From contig PLAH01000064.1 in assembly GCA_003134045.1 (NCBI GenBank), positions 10,724-71,498 of the forward strand: DNA of 60,775 bases, written 5' to 3'. Positions 53,645 through 60,775 of the stretch are shown in pieces (the first letter of the stretch is position 1; every line of letters begins with the position of its first letter). The translations under genes were made by a program, and so were the position numbers. Source of the DNA: Gammaproteobacteria bacterium (GTDB lineage Bacteria; Pseudomonadota; Gammaproteobacteria; Steroidobacterales; Steroidobacteraceae). The notes beneath the pieces were generated by a model. It had not been told where the DNA came from and ran no database searches. It saw nothing but the letters and a program-made list of their open reading frames with translations.

Positions 53645-54835
53645 TTAAGGGAACAGTCGCGCTGAATTTGCCGGCGACCGGAACACCAGTGGCTTCTCGA
53701 CCACGGCCGGCCTCTCAGTCGTTGGCCTCTCCACCCCGGCAACCCTTTCGCCCGGCACGGCCGTCTCGACCGCACGCGGTGCGTCCGCCAGCGCCACCGC
53801 CTCGGTGACCAGGTGATGGTGCGGCGACAAGTCGCACACCGGATCGGCGTTCGCCGCATCGCCGGTCATGAGGTAGGCCTGGCAGCGGCAGCCGCCGAAA
53901 TCGCGGGCCTTCTCCGGACAGCTGCGGCAGGGTTCTTTCATCCACGAGTCGCCGCGAAAGTGGTTGAACCCTAAGGACTCGAACCAGACATGCTCCACGC
54001 TTGCGTTGCGCACATTGGGAAAATCGAGCCCGGGCAGCATGCGCGCCGCGTGGCAGGGCAGCGCCGTACCGTCCGGCGTGACGGTGAGAAAGATCGACCC
54101 CAATCCGTTCATGCACGGTTTCGGGCGCCGCTCGAAATAATCCGGGACGACGAAGTAGATCTGCATGGGGCGGCCTGACCGCTCGCGGAAACGCTCCGTG
54201 GTGGCGTAGGCTCGCTCCACCTGCGCGCGGCTCGGCATGAGCTGCTCGCGGTTGTGCCACGCCCACCCATAGTATTGGGTGTTCGCGAGTTCCACGTATT
54301 CGGCGCCCAAGCGGTCGGCCATCTGCAGAATTTCCTCCACGTGGTCGATATTGAGCCGGTGCAGCACCACGTTGAGCACCATCGGATAGTCGTATTTCTT
54401 GATGAGCGCGGCGACCCTGGACTTCAGCTCGAAGGTGCGCGTGCTGCTCAGGAAATCGTTCATTTTCTGCGAGCTATCCTGGAACGACAATTGGATGTGA
54501 TCGAGGCCGGCGGCTTTCAGCGCGGCGATCCTCGCCTCGGTGAGCCCCACGCCGGAGGTGATGAGGTTGATGTAGAAACCCAGCCGATGCGCCTCCGCGA
54601 CGATGACCTCCAGATCGTCGCGAGCCAAGGGCTCGCCCCCGGACAGGCCCAGCTGCACGGCCCCCAAAGCCCGGGCTTCGCCGAGCACCCGCAGCCATTC
54701 GTGCGTCCCGAGCTCCGGACCGGTCCGGGCAAAGTCCGTCGGGTTGTAGCAGAACGCGCAGTGCAGGGGGCACCGATACGTCAACTCCAACAGCAGCCAG
54801 AGCGGCGGTCCTGGTCGATCGATGACCGCGCTCAT
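53645..54835 (-). CDS. pqqE: PQQ biosynthesis radical SAM enzyme PqqE
   Basis: 396-residue radical SAM protein. The [4Fe-4S] motif is TYRCPLHCAFCYNP near the start, and LGLSGGEPLARDD follows. The SPASM-type carboxy region has extra cysteines (CMNGLGSI, CRSCPEKARDFGGCRC). It forms the carbon-carbon crosslink between Glu and Tyr of PqqA, in partnership with PqqD. The ATG at 54835 overlaps the pqqD stop (ATGA). About 40 extra residues of low-complexity tail (Pro/Val/Glu) end the protein. Confidence 0.96.
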   Translation of the reverse strand: MSAVIDRPGPPLWLLLELTYRCPLHCAFCYNPTDFARTGPELGTHEWLRVLGEARALGAVQLGLSGGEPLARDDLEVIVAEAHRLGFYINLITSGVGLTEARIAALKAAGLDHIQLSFQDSSQKMNDFLSSTRTFELKSRVAALIKKYDYPMVLNVVLHRLNIDHVEEILQMADRLGAEYVELANTQYYGWAWHNREQLMPSRAQVERAYATTERFRERSGRPMQIYFVVPDYFERRPKPCMNGLGSIFLTVTPDGTALPCHAARMLPGLDFPNVRNASVEHVWFESLGFNHFRGDSWMKEPCRSCPEKARDFGGCRCQAYLMTGDAANADPVCDLSPHHHLVTEAVALADAPRAVETAVPGERVAGVERPTTERPAVVEKPLVFRSPANSARLFP

Positions 54836-55110
54836 GGCTGAATCACCACCCAGTGCTTCTCCACCGCCATCGCGAGGAATGCCATGACCTCGCCGCCCAA
54901 CCCCGTGGTCTCGAACGACTTCTCGAGATCGGCCGTGATCTCGGCGACGCTGGCCCGGCCGTCGCAGCGCTTCAAGATCTCGCCGGCACTGGTGTTGAGC
55001 TTCACCATGCCTTCGGGGTACAGCAGCACGTGCGCGCTTTGCGCAGGCTCCCACTGCAGACGGAAGCGCCGCTCCACCGCCGGCCGGGACGCCGCGTCGA
55101 GCGGGCTCAT
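54832..55110 (-). CDS. pqqD: PQQ biosynthesis peptide chaperone PqqD
   Basis: 92 residues. The conserved fold segments are RRFRLQWEPAQSAHVLLYP and MVKLNTSAGEILKRCDG, then TADLEKSF. PqqD binds the PqqA peptide and presents it to PqqE. The start at 55110 is 16 bases after the pqqC stop. The size and order are as in other pqq operons. Confidence 0.94.
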   Translation of the reverse strand: MSPLDAASRPAVERRFRLQWEPAQSAHVLLYPEGMVKLNTSAGEILKRCDGRASVAEITADLEKSFETTGLGGEVMAFLAMAVEKHWVVIQP

Positions 55111-55126
55111 GTCGGCGCCCCTGCCC

Positions 55127-55834
55127 TCACGTCGGTACCTTGTAGCGCAGCGCCATGGCATCGCTCATCTGCCACAGCACATCCAGCTTGAACTTGAGGA
55201 TCTCGATGGCCCGTTCCTGCAGCGGACGGGTATCGAAGTGATCCAGCGTAAAGGCCAGCCCGAACTCCACGTCGCGCCGCGCCAGGCTCACCCGGCTCTG
55301 GAAGTAATGCAATCCGGCCGAATCGATCCACGGGTAGTGTTCGGGCCAATTGGCCAGCCGCTGTTTGTGAATCTCGGGCGCGAACATCTCGGTCAGCGAC
55401 GAACAGATGGCCTCCTGCCACGGTGCCCGGCGCGCAAAATTCACATAGGCATCGACGGCGAATCTCACGCCCGGCAGCACCTGCCCCAGGCTCTCAACCG
55501 CGCCGCGCTCGAGGCCCACCGCCTCGGCCAGACGCAGCCAGGAATCGATGCCGCCCGGATCCTCTCCATATCCGTCGTGATCGAGAATGCGCTGCACCCA
55601 ATTGCGGCGCACCGCGCGATCCGGGCAGTTGGCGAGCACGGCCGCATCCTTGATCGGGATGCTGATCTGATAGTAATAACGATTCGCCACCCAGCCTTGA
55701 ATCTGTTCCCGGGTTGCCGCGCCGGAATTCAGGAGCACGTTGTAGGGATGATGGATGTGGTAGGCGCTGCCCTGCTTGCGCAGCTGCGCCTCGAATTCGC
55801 TTCGGCTCCAGGTCACACTTCGGCTCCAGGTCAC
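55127..55834 (-). CDS. pqqC: PQQ synthase PqqC
   Basis: 235 residues. The all-helical oxidase fold is recognised by [40 protein letters not shown] and [19 protein letters not shown]. It performs the final eight-electron ring closure to PQQ without metal. The first start GTG (55834) overlaps the pqqB stop (GTGA). An 18-base tandem duplication means the amino end reads [12 protein letters not shown], and a second in-frame GTG (55816) exists. Confidence 0.95.
   Translation of the reverse strand: MTWSRSVTWSRSEFEAQLRKQGSAYHIHHPYNVLLNSGAATREQIQGWVANRYYYQISIPIKDAAVLANCPDRAVRRNWVQRILDHDGYGEDPGGIDSWLRLAEAVGLERGAVESLGQVLPGVRFAVDAYVNFARRAPWQEAICSSLTEMFAPEIHKQRLANWPEHYPWIDSAGLHYFQSRVSLARRDVEFGLAFTLDHFDTRPLQERAIEILKFKLDVLWQMSDAMALRYKVPT
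55799..55834 (-). repeat. 18-base tandem duplication over the pqqC start codon
   Basis: The minus-strand unit GTGACCTGGAGCCGAAG plus one base is repeated directly (17 of 18 bases alike). Each copy begins with GTG in the same frame, so pqqC has two stacked start codons. Confidence 0.85.
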
Positions 55835-56745
55835 AGAAAAATCTCCATGCCATCCCGCGCGACTTCGACGCCTTGGGCTGACAGATCTGCGAACTCGGCG
55901 GACGACTCGTTCAGAATGGGATTGGTGTTGTTGATGTGAATCAGGATTTTGCGGGTCTCGGCCGGCAGGCGCCCCAGCCAGTGCAGCATGCCGTCCGCGC
56001 CGCTCTGCGGCAGGTGGCCGATGTCGCGCGCGCGCTTGCGCGAGACGCCCAGGCGAATCATTTCATCGTCGGTCCAGAAGGTCCCATCCACCAGCACGCA
56101 GGAGGCGGCCTGCATCGCGTCCCATAAATCCTCATCGATGGCGCCGAGGCCCGGTGCGTACACGGCGCTGCGGCCGCGCGCGTCATCCGTGATGACGAGC
56201 GCCAGATTGTCGCCGGGGATCGGCGCCTCGCGATTCGGCGAATACGGTGCCGGTTTGCTCGCCACCGGCAGTGCCCGCCACGTGACGCCCTCCACCGCAT
56301 CGACGGTGAAGTCCCGGTCCAATTCGATGCGGCGCCGGTCCACGCCGCAAAAGTGCTCGAGCACCCCCAGAACCGGGTTGCCGCGCGTCAGGTCGGCGTG
56401 CGTGCTGTCGGTGCACCAGATGGGCCAGGGCCGCGGCGATTCGCGCAGCATGTACAACCCCGTGGTGTGGTCCACCTGTCCGTCGACCAGAACGATGCCG
56501 GCGATGGCCGTGTCGCGCATGGAGCGATTGGGCTGCAAGTCGGGCGTCGCCTGCAGCTGGGTCAGAATGTCCGGCGAGGCGTTCACCAATACGGCGGCGG
56601 TGGCGTTGCCGGTGACGGCCAGCGAGGACTGGGTGCGCGCCCGTGCATTTAAGGTTCCCGCGCGCAGTCCCGCGCAATTCGGACAGTTGCAATTCCATTG
56701 AGGAAAGCCACCGCCCGCGGCAGACCCCAGTACACGAATTTTCAC
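55831..56745 (-). CDS. pqqB: PQQ biosynthesis protein PqqB
   Basis: 304 residues of the metallo-beta-lactamase fold. The amino end [20 protein letters not shown] and the following [15 protein letters not shown] are typical of Pqq[18 protein letters not shown] and [11 protein letters not shown] are conserved later. It hydroxylates the crosslinked tyrosine. The start is GTG at 56745; no strong Shine-Dalgarno is visible, and a hairpin sits 9 bases upstream. Confidence 0.95.
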   Translation of the reverse strand: MKIRVLGSAAGGGFPQWNCNCPNCAGLRAGTLNARARTQSSLAVTGNATAAVLVNASPDILTQLQATPDLQPNRSMRDTAIAGIVLVDGQVDHTTGLYMLRESPRPWPIWCTDSTHADLTRGNPVLGVLEHFCGVDRRRIELDRDFTVDAVEGVTWRALPVASKPAPYSPNREAPIPGDNLALVITDDARGRSAVYAPGLGAIDEDLWDAMQAASCVLVDGTFWTDDEMIRLGVSRKRARDIGHLPQSGADGMLHWLGRLPAETRKILIHINNTNPILNESSAEFADLSAQGVEVARDGMEIFL

Positions 56746-56753
56746 GTCGAATG

Positions 56754-56787
56754 GACGCCGCCCGCACCCGAGGCACGGGCGGCCGTC
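56754..56787 (-). promoter_or_regulatory. Stable hairpin between pqqA and pqqB
   Basis: Arms CCGCCCG / CGGGCGG, extended by GACG / CGTC with one bulged base, close over an 11-base loop. It begins 8 bases after the pqqA stop and ends 9 bases before the pqqB start and has no following U-run. It could hold up elongating transcription, protect the pqqA message from decay, or mask the pqqB initiation region. Confidence 0.7.
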
Positions 56788-56794
56788 CCGGCTT

Positions 56795-56869
56795 CTAGCG
56801 GTTCGCGATGTACATCGTGATTTCCATGCCGAACCGAAGATCGATCGCTTGCGGGGTTTCCCATTTCAT
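56795..56869 (-). CDS. pqqA: PQQ precursor peptide PqqA
   Basis: 24-residue precursor peptide, short enough to be missed by gene finders. It starts MKWETPQAIDLRF, and the crosslinked pair is Glu16 and Tyr20 (in EITMYIANR), the classic spacing. ATG at 56869 is preceded by AGGAG. PqqE joins the two side chains to start the cofactor. It is the first gene of pqqABCDE and faces the two-component pair. Confidence 0.97.
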   Translation of the reverse strand: MKWETPQAIDLRFGMEITMYIANR

Positions 56870-56961
56870 AATGCATCTCCTAAGGTGTTGAGGGTTTATC
56901 GATTGAGAGACTCATACTCCGCCGCTTCGCCCCGGGTGGAATCAACAGCATCATTAAACTG

Positions 56962-56982
56962 GCCTCATGATTTTCATGAGGC
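56962..56982. promoter_or_regulatory. Perfect 9-base inverted repeat upstream of the kinase gene
   Basis: GCCTCATGA, spacer TTT, TCATGAGGC form a perfect 21-base palindrome between the divergent pqqA (start 56869) and kinase (start 57019). Symmetry suits a dimeric regulator, such as the adjacent NarL/LuxR-type regulator, though no U-run supports a terminator. The regulator and target are inferred. Confidence 0.7.
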
Positions 56983-57018
56983 GGCTACGGGGCCGGGTGC
57001 TGGTACCATGGGAGACAA

Positions 57019-58374
57019 ATGAGACTGCGGACCCGCTTGAATCTCGTGGTGACCGGCCTCAGCGCCGCTTTCGTGGCCGTGTTGATCGTCGCGGAGATCC
57101 AGAGTACTCGCGCCTCCGTCCGCGAGGAAATCGAGGCCGCGAACCGGGTGGCTTCGCAATTGCTGGGTCAGCTGGCGTCCGTGTATTCGACGGTCGGGGG
57201 ACCTAACCTGGTACTGCAGTTTCTGCAGCAGCTGGGTCGGGTGCGCGCCAATGAAGTGACCCTGTGGTCGCCGGCGGGTGAGCTCCTGTATCGGTCGCCC
57301 CAGGCGACCTACAAATCCGGGCGCGAGGCACCGGTCTGGTTCGCGCATTTATTGGCGCCGCAGGTGCCCAAGGTGATATTTCCGCTGCGCGGCGGCGTGC
57401 GGCTGGTGATCGAAGCGCAGCCCTCGCGCTCGGTACTCGACGCCTGGGATGACATAACGCGCCTGGCGAGCCTGGGAGTCGGCATGCTGATCGTCGTCAA
57501 TGCACTCGCTTTCTGGAGCATCGCGCGCGCACTGAAGCCGTTTCCCATCATTGCCGACGGACTCGAGCGCATCCAGCAGGGCGAATTGACCTATCGATTG
57601 CCGCCCCTGGCCGGGCACGAGGCGAGCACCATCGGCAGTGCGTTCAACCGCATGGCGCAGGCCGTGGAGGACAAGGTGCAAGCCGAGCGTCACGCACGCG
57701 ACGCGGAGGCACGCCTGGAAGAACGCCGCGAGATGGCGTCGCTGGCCGACCAGCGCGTGGAAGAAGAACGGCGTCTGATCGCGCATGAGCTGCACGACGA
57801 ATTCGGACAATCGGTCACCGCCATTCGCAGCCTGGCGCTGGCAATCGCAACGCAGGGCGGCACGCGCGATGCGGCAACCGGTGAGGTGGCGCGGTTGATT
57901 TCCGATGAGGCCGCGCGCCTCTACGATGCCATGCACGGACTGATACCCCGGCTGGCGCCGCTGTCCTTGGATACCCTGGGACTCACCGCCACGCTCGAGA
58001 ACCTGGCGCGGGATTGGCAACGGCGCCACACCGCCGTCGCGGTCACGCTGCATCACGACCTGCCGCCCGACTTGAGTCCCAGCATCACACTGGCCATCTA
58101 TCGGGTCGTGCAGGAGGGCGTCATCAACGCCCTGCGTCACGCCAACCCGTCGCGGGTGGACGTGGAAGTGCGCAGCGAGCCCGGGGGCATCCGGGTGACG
58201 GTGGCGGACGACGGCGCCGGCCTTCCGGAGGATTGGTCGAAGCCCGGTCATTTCGGTCTGCGCGGGTTGACGGAACGCGTCACTCAGCTCGGCGGCACCT
58301 TGAGCATCGGCAACGGCGCCGCGGGTGGCGCTCGCCTGACGGCGGACATCCCGTTGCTGGCGGTCTCCGCGTGA
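57019..58374 (+). CDS. Sensor histidine kinase, NarL/HisKA_3 type
   Basis: 451 residues. Two membrane helices (about 9-27 and 151-171) enclose a periplasmic sensor of roughly 120 residues. A HAMP-like region follows, then a HisKA_3 domain with the phospho-acceptor in RRLIAHELHDEFGQSV (about residue 256) and an HATPase with the TVADDGAGLP and FGLRGLTERV boxes. ATG at 57019 is preceded by GGGAG. The stop overlaps the next gene (GTGA). It faces pqqA and may tune PQQ synthesis or PQQ-linked oxidation. Confidence 0.92.
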   Translation: MRLRTRLNLVVTGLSAAFVAVLIVAEIQSTRASVREEIEAANRVASQLLGQLASVYSTVGGPNLVLQFLQQLGRVRANEVTLWSPAGELLYRSPQATYKSGREAPVWFAHLLAPQVPKVIFPLRGGVRLVIEAQPSRSVLDAWDDITRLASLGVGMLIVVNALAFWSIARALKPFPIIADGLERIQQGELTYRLPPLAGHEASTIGSAFNRMAQAVEDKVQAERHARDAEARLEERREMASLADQRVEEERRLIAHELHDEFGQSVTAIRSLALAIATQGGTRDAATGEVARLISDEAARLYDAMHGLIPRLAPLSLDTLGLTATLENLARDWQRRHTAVAVTLHHDLPPDLSPSITLAIYRVVQEGVINALRHANPSRVDVEVRSEPGGIRVTVADDGAGLPEDWSKPGHFGLRGLTERVTQLGGTLSIGNGAAGGARLTADIPLLAVSA

Positions 58375-59006
58375 TTCGCGTGTTGCTGGTCGACGATCAC
58401 GCCGTCGTGCGCATGGGCTTTCGGCTCTTGCTGCAATCCAATGCGGATATCACCGTCGTCGCGGAAGCCGAATCGGGAGAAGCCGCCTGCCAGCTGTTCC
58501 TCGATCTGGCCCCCGATGTGGTCGTCATGGATCTCGCCATGCCCGGCATGGGCGGCCTCGAAGCATTGCGGCGCATCCGCGCACGGCAGCCGCAGGCAAA
58601 AGTACTGGCGCTCTCGGCGCACGACGATCTGATGCGCGCGCGCCGTACGCTGCAGGAAGGCGCGCTTGGATTTCTGTCGAAGCGCAGCGCCCCGGAAACC
58701 TTGCTCGAGGCGGTGGTCGCGATCGCCGCGGGACGCCGCTACATCGATCCGGCGCTCGCCCAGAAGCTGGCGCTTGCCGAATTCGACGGCGCCACCAAAT
58801 CGCCGGTCGAGCAGCTCTCCGAACGCGAATTCGACGTGTTCGTGCGGCTCGCCGGCGGCGCGACAGTGCAGCGCATTGCCCAGGACCTCAAGCTCTCGGC
58901 ATCGACCGTGGGTACGCATCTCTACAACATCAAACAGAAACTCGCCGTGGTCAACCAATCCGAATTGACGCTGATCGCGATTCGTCACGGCCTCATCGAC
59001 ACCTGA
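58371..59006 (+). CDS. NarL/LuxR-family response regulator
   Basis: 211 residues. Receiver domain: acidic pair in LLVDDHAVVRMGF, phospho-Asp in VVMDLAMPGMGG, Lys in GFLSKRSAPE. DNA-binding domain: EQLSEREFDVFVRLAGGATV then SASTVGTHLYNIKQKL. The start GTG overlaps the kinase stop (GTGA), so the two proteins are a coupled pair. Its dimeric binding site could be the palindrome 5' of the kinase. The gene overlaps the end of the convergent Rieske gene by 22 bases. Confidence 0.93.
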   Translation: MIRVLLVDDHAVVRMGFRLLLQSNADITVVAEAESGEAACQLFLDLAPDVVVMDLAMPGMGGLEALRRIRARQPQAKVLALSAHDDLMRARRTLQEGALGFLSKRSAPETLLEAVVAIAAGRRYIDPALAQKLALAEFDGATKSPVEQLSEREFDVFVRLAGGATVQRIAQDLKLSASTVGTHLYNIKQKLAVVNQSELTLIAIRHGLIDT

Positions 59007-60091
59007 GCGTCTTCTCGAATCGTCGCCCGCTTCAGCAAGTAGCGCCGCATGGCCACGGCCGGCGCATCCGATGCAATGGACATCTCGTAGCGCTCCGGAT
59101 CGCCGTCGGCCAGGATTTCCTCCAGCCGAGTCAACGCCTCGACATCCTCGCGGAACGCCGCCATCAGCTGTCCGCGCATGAACTCCGTCATGCCCGAATC
59201 GTCCAATGCGAAATCCCGGCTGTTCACGATGAAGTAGTGCGTGCTGCCATGCGTCTCCGGCGTGGGCAAGTGACAGGTTCGGATTTCGAACCGCGGCCGG
59301 CCTTCCGGCGGCAGGGCGGCGTCGTGGAATTGCACGCTGACCACATGCAGCCCCGGCGCCACGAACTCCGACTTGGCAATACGCGCCGCGTGATCGTGTT
59401 CCAGGCCCGTGGGCTTCCCCCATACCGGCGGCAGGCGAGTGGGCGATACGCTGCGGGTGATGCGGTAACGGCCCTCGGACGACTCGACCTCATAGGGCGC
59501 GCGCGCATAGTCCGGCGTGCCGAAAGTGCCGGCGTGGACGAAGGTCAGATGGGTCAGATCGAGCAGATTCTCGTGCAAGCTGACGTAATTGCCCGGCAGG
59601 TGGAAATAATCCTGGGAGGAGGCCCATTGCCCGCCCTCGAGCCATGGCGTGGCCGGAATTCGGCTCGCATCGGCTCGAGATTCCGCGCCGAACCACCCCC
59701 AGACGAAGGGGCCTCGCTCGACCAACGGATACTTGCGTACGCCGATGCCTTTGGGACAGGTCGCCTGGGACGGCACTTCGATGCAATCGCCCGCTTTGTC
59801 GAAGCGCATGCCGTGATAACCGCAGACGACGGTATCGCCGTCGAGTCTGCCGGCCGACAAGGGATAGGACCGGTGGGCGCAACGATCGTCCAGGGCGACC
59901 GGCTCACCCGCGGCGGTCCGGAACAGCACCAGGCGGCGCCCCAGGACCATGCGCTTGAGGAGCGAGCGGCCGATTTCCGCACCGAAGCCCACCACATACC
60001 ATTCGTCCTCGATGAACGGCGTGTCGCGATCGGCCATCTGCCGCATGGCGCGCTGTGAAACCCGCAGTAACGAAGATTGCAGCAAACTCAT
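58985..60091 (-). CDS. Rieske non-heme iron oxygenase, vanillate demethylase type
   Basis: 368 residues. The Rieske [2Fe-2S] motif is CAHRSYPLSAG then CGYHGMRFDKAG (Cys-x-His and Cys-x2-His). The catalytic iron site is suggested by NLLDLTHLTFVHAG with Asp-x2-His-x4-His. It belongs to the one-component-oxygenase group that demethylates or hydroxylates aromatics (vanillate, phthalate, steroid-like compounds). A reductase is not encoded beside it. The start at 60091 is the first ATG of the frame. Confidence 0.9.
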   Translation of the reverse strand: MSLLQSSLLRVSQRAMRQMADRDTPFIEDEWYVVGFGAEIGRSLLKRMVLGRRLVLFRTAAGEPVALDDRCAHRSYPLSAGRLDGDTVVCGYHGMRFDKAGDCIEVPSQATCPKGIGVRKYPLVERGPFVWGWFGAESRADASRIPATPWLEGGQWASSQDYFHLPGNYVSLHENLLDLTHLTFVHAGTFGTPDYARAPYEVESSEGRYRITRSVSPTRLPPVWGKPTGLEHDHAARIAKSEFVAPGLHVVSVQFHDAALPPEGRPRFEIRTCHLPTPETHGSTHYFIVNSRDFALDDSGMTEFMRGQLMAAFREDVEALTRLEEILADGDPERYEMSIASDAPAVAMRRYLLKRATIREDAQVSMRP

Positions 60092-60167
60092 CGAGATCCC
60101 CTAAGCTTGGGCTGGATTGAAGCAGGAACGCTATGGACGAAATCTTAAAGTTACGCCGCACCCCCGT

Positions 60168-60189
60168 CTGTCCTCCCGATAGTGGACAG
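60168..60189. promoter_or_regulatory. Imperfect dyad between the Rieske and regulator genes
   Basis: CTGTCC and GGACAG, 10 bases apart, form an inverted repeat in the divergent intergenic region, just before the regulator start. It could be a regulator binding site. The short arms make this tentative. Confidence 0.35.
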
Positions 60190-60195
60190 ATTTAG

Positions 60196-60775
60196 GTGAG
60201 CGATCTGCCGCTGATCCGCTTCGTCATGGCCATCGGCGAGCCCCCATTCGCCCAGAGCGCCCTGGCGTACCTGAATACCCAGCTGGCGGTCGATCATGTG
60301 TCGTTTTTCAGCCTGGATCACGAACTCACGCCGCATTTCCTGGATGCGGCGAGCAAGGCGGGTGCGCCCACGGCGCTGTTGGCGGCCCAATTGTACGAGC
60401 GCTCGCTGTTCTACCGTCACGACCCCGCGACCCAGCGCATCGGCGGCCGCTCGGACGAGGAGGATGTCATGATGTTTCGTCAAATCGCCTCTGACATCCG
60501 CGACCCGAAGTACCGGGACCGCCTCTACCGGCACTTCAATCTATTGGAGCGGATCTCGCTGGTGCGCGCCGTCAATGGCCGTTGGTTCACCTTCAACGTG
60601 TATCGCGACGTGGCCTCGGGCGCCTTCGATTCGCACGACGTCGATGTGCTGTCGGAACTCGCCGCCTTGCTGGTGACCTGCACGGCCAAGCATATCGCGC
60701 TGAGCGGCAAAGCATCGGAAAGCGGTTCCGAGCCGGAATCGCGGGCATATCTCGAAGCGCTGCTGGAATCGATCG
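60196..60775 (+). CDS. Transcriptional regulator-like protein, 3' truncated
   Basis: At least 193 residues are open to the window edge with no stop, so the gene continues. It begins at GTG 60196, the first start after an in-frame TAG. The amino half resembles the GAF-like effector part of some LuxR-family regulators (VSFFSLDHELTPHFLDA, RLYRHFNLLERISLVRA, RWFTFNVYRDVASG). The DNA-binding part is not in the window. It is divergent from the Rieske oxygenase and may regulate it. Confidence 0.7.
   Translation, partial: MSDLPLIRFVMAIGEPPFAQSALAYLNTQLAVDHVSFFSLDHELTPHFLDAASKAGAPTALLAAQLYERSLFYRHDPATQRIGGRSDEEDVMMFRQIASDIRDPKYRDRLYRHFNLLERISLVRAVNGRWFTFNVYRDVASGAFDSHDVDVLSELAALLVTCTAKHIALSGKASESGSEPESRAYLEALLESI

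Noticed and set aside
1..60775. Search for CRISPR arrays, tRNA, rRNA, transposases and prophage genes
   Set aside because: None of their hallmarks (regular spacer repeats, tRNA cloverleaf ends, integrase or transposase motifs) was seen.

Overview
The window is gene-dense, high-GC chromosomal DNA from a free-living aerobic proteobacterium. NAD-GDH of the very large class, gpmA, YceH, Lon, Kup, a BtuB/F/C/D set, S-formylglutathione hydrolase and a PQQ operon all fit a gammaproteobacterium. A Steroidobacter/Nevskia/Xanthomonadales-like lineage is my best guess, by inference only. I see no rRNA, tRNA, CRISPR array, insertion sequence or prophage. Long open frames opposite real genes are common because of the base composition and were left out.

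Layout: 1-4919 (+) end of a giant NAD-glutamate dehydrogenase, a thioesterase and gpmA. 4977-7276 (-) a ferredoxin, then a thiamine salvage operon (thiamine-binding protein, PnuC-type transporter, kinase) behind a TPP riboswitch. 7340-12442 PhzF-like isomerase (+), then (-) lipoproteins, a TPR protein, a twin-ATPase ABC protein and an MBL hydrolase. 12532-16050 an unknown gene, a fatty acid desaturase and a hybrid histidine kinase. 16460-21350 (-) B12 uptake operon btuB-F-C-D behind a cobalamin riboswitch. 21517-24767 S-formylglutathione hydrolase, YceH, a TPR protein, a copper chaperone and a small lysine-rich protein. 24885-28816 (-) ABC importer (fused permease plus ATPase with AAA-associated tail) and two small genes. 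28905-33676 (+) tightly packed MFS / DedA-rhodanese / unknown exported protein / NDH-2. 33776-36265 glutaryl-CoA dehydrogenase and a divergent class III CoA-transferase. 36436-39926 M20 peptidase and Kup. 40050-42675 an AsmA-like relic and a secreted serine peptidase with sedolisin-like residues.

43109-48705 holds an orphan gluconate dehydrogenase subunit 3, a TetR regulator and, divergent from it, an overlapping three-gene operon (amidinohydrolase, amidase, gamma-glutamyltransferase) with a perfect palindrome just before the first start codon. 48791-53554 (+) DUF883 protein, a TIGR02466-like oxygenase, a NYN-LOTUS protein and a coupled Hsp20-Lon pair. 53645-56869 (-) pqqABCDE. 57019-59006 (+) a two-component pair divergent from pqqA across a perfect palindrome. 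58985-60775 a Rieske oxygenase and a divergent, truncated regulator.

The most interesting signals are the palindrome-controlled amidinohydrolase/amidase/GGT operon, the pqqA/kinase intergenic palindrome with the pqqA-pqqB hairpin, the S53-like tetrad in an S8-like secreted protease, and several short tandem duplications sitting exactly on translation starts (pqqC, the TIGR02466-like gene, the gpmA leader).
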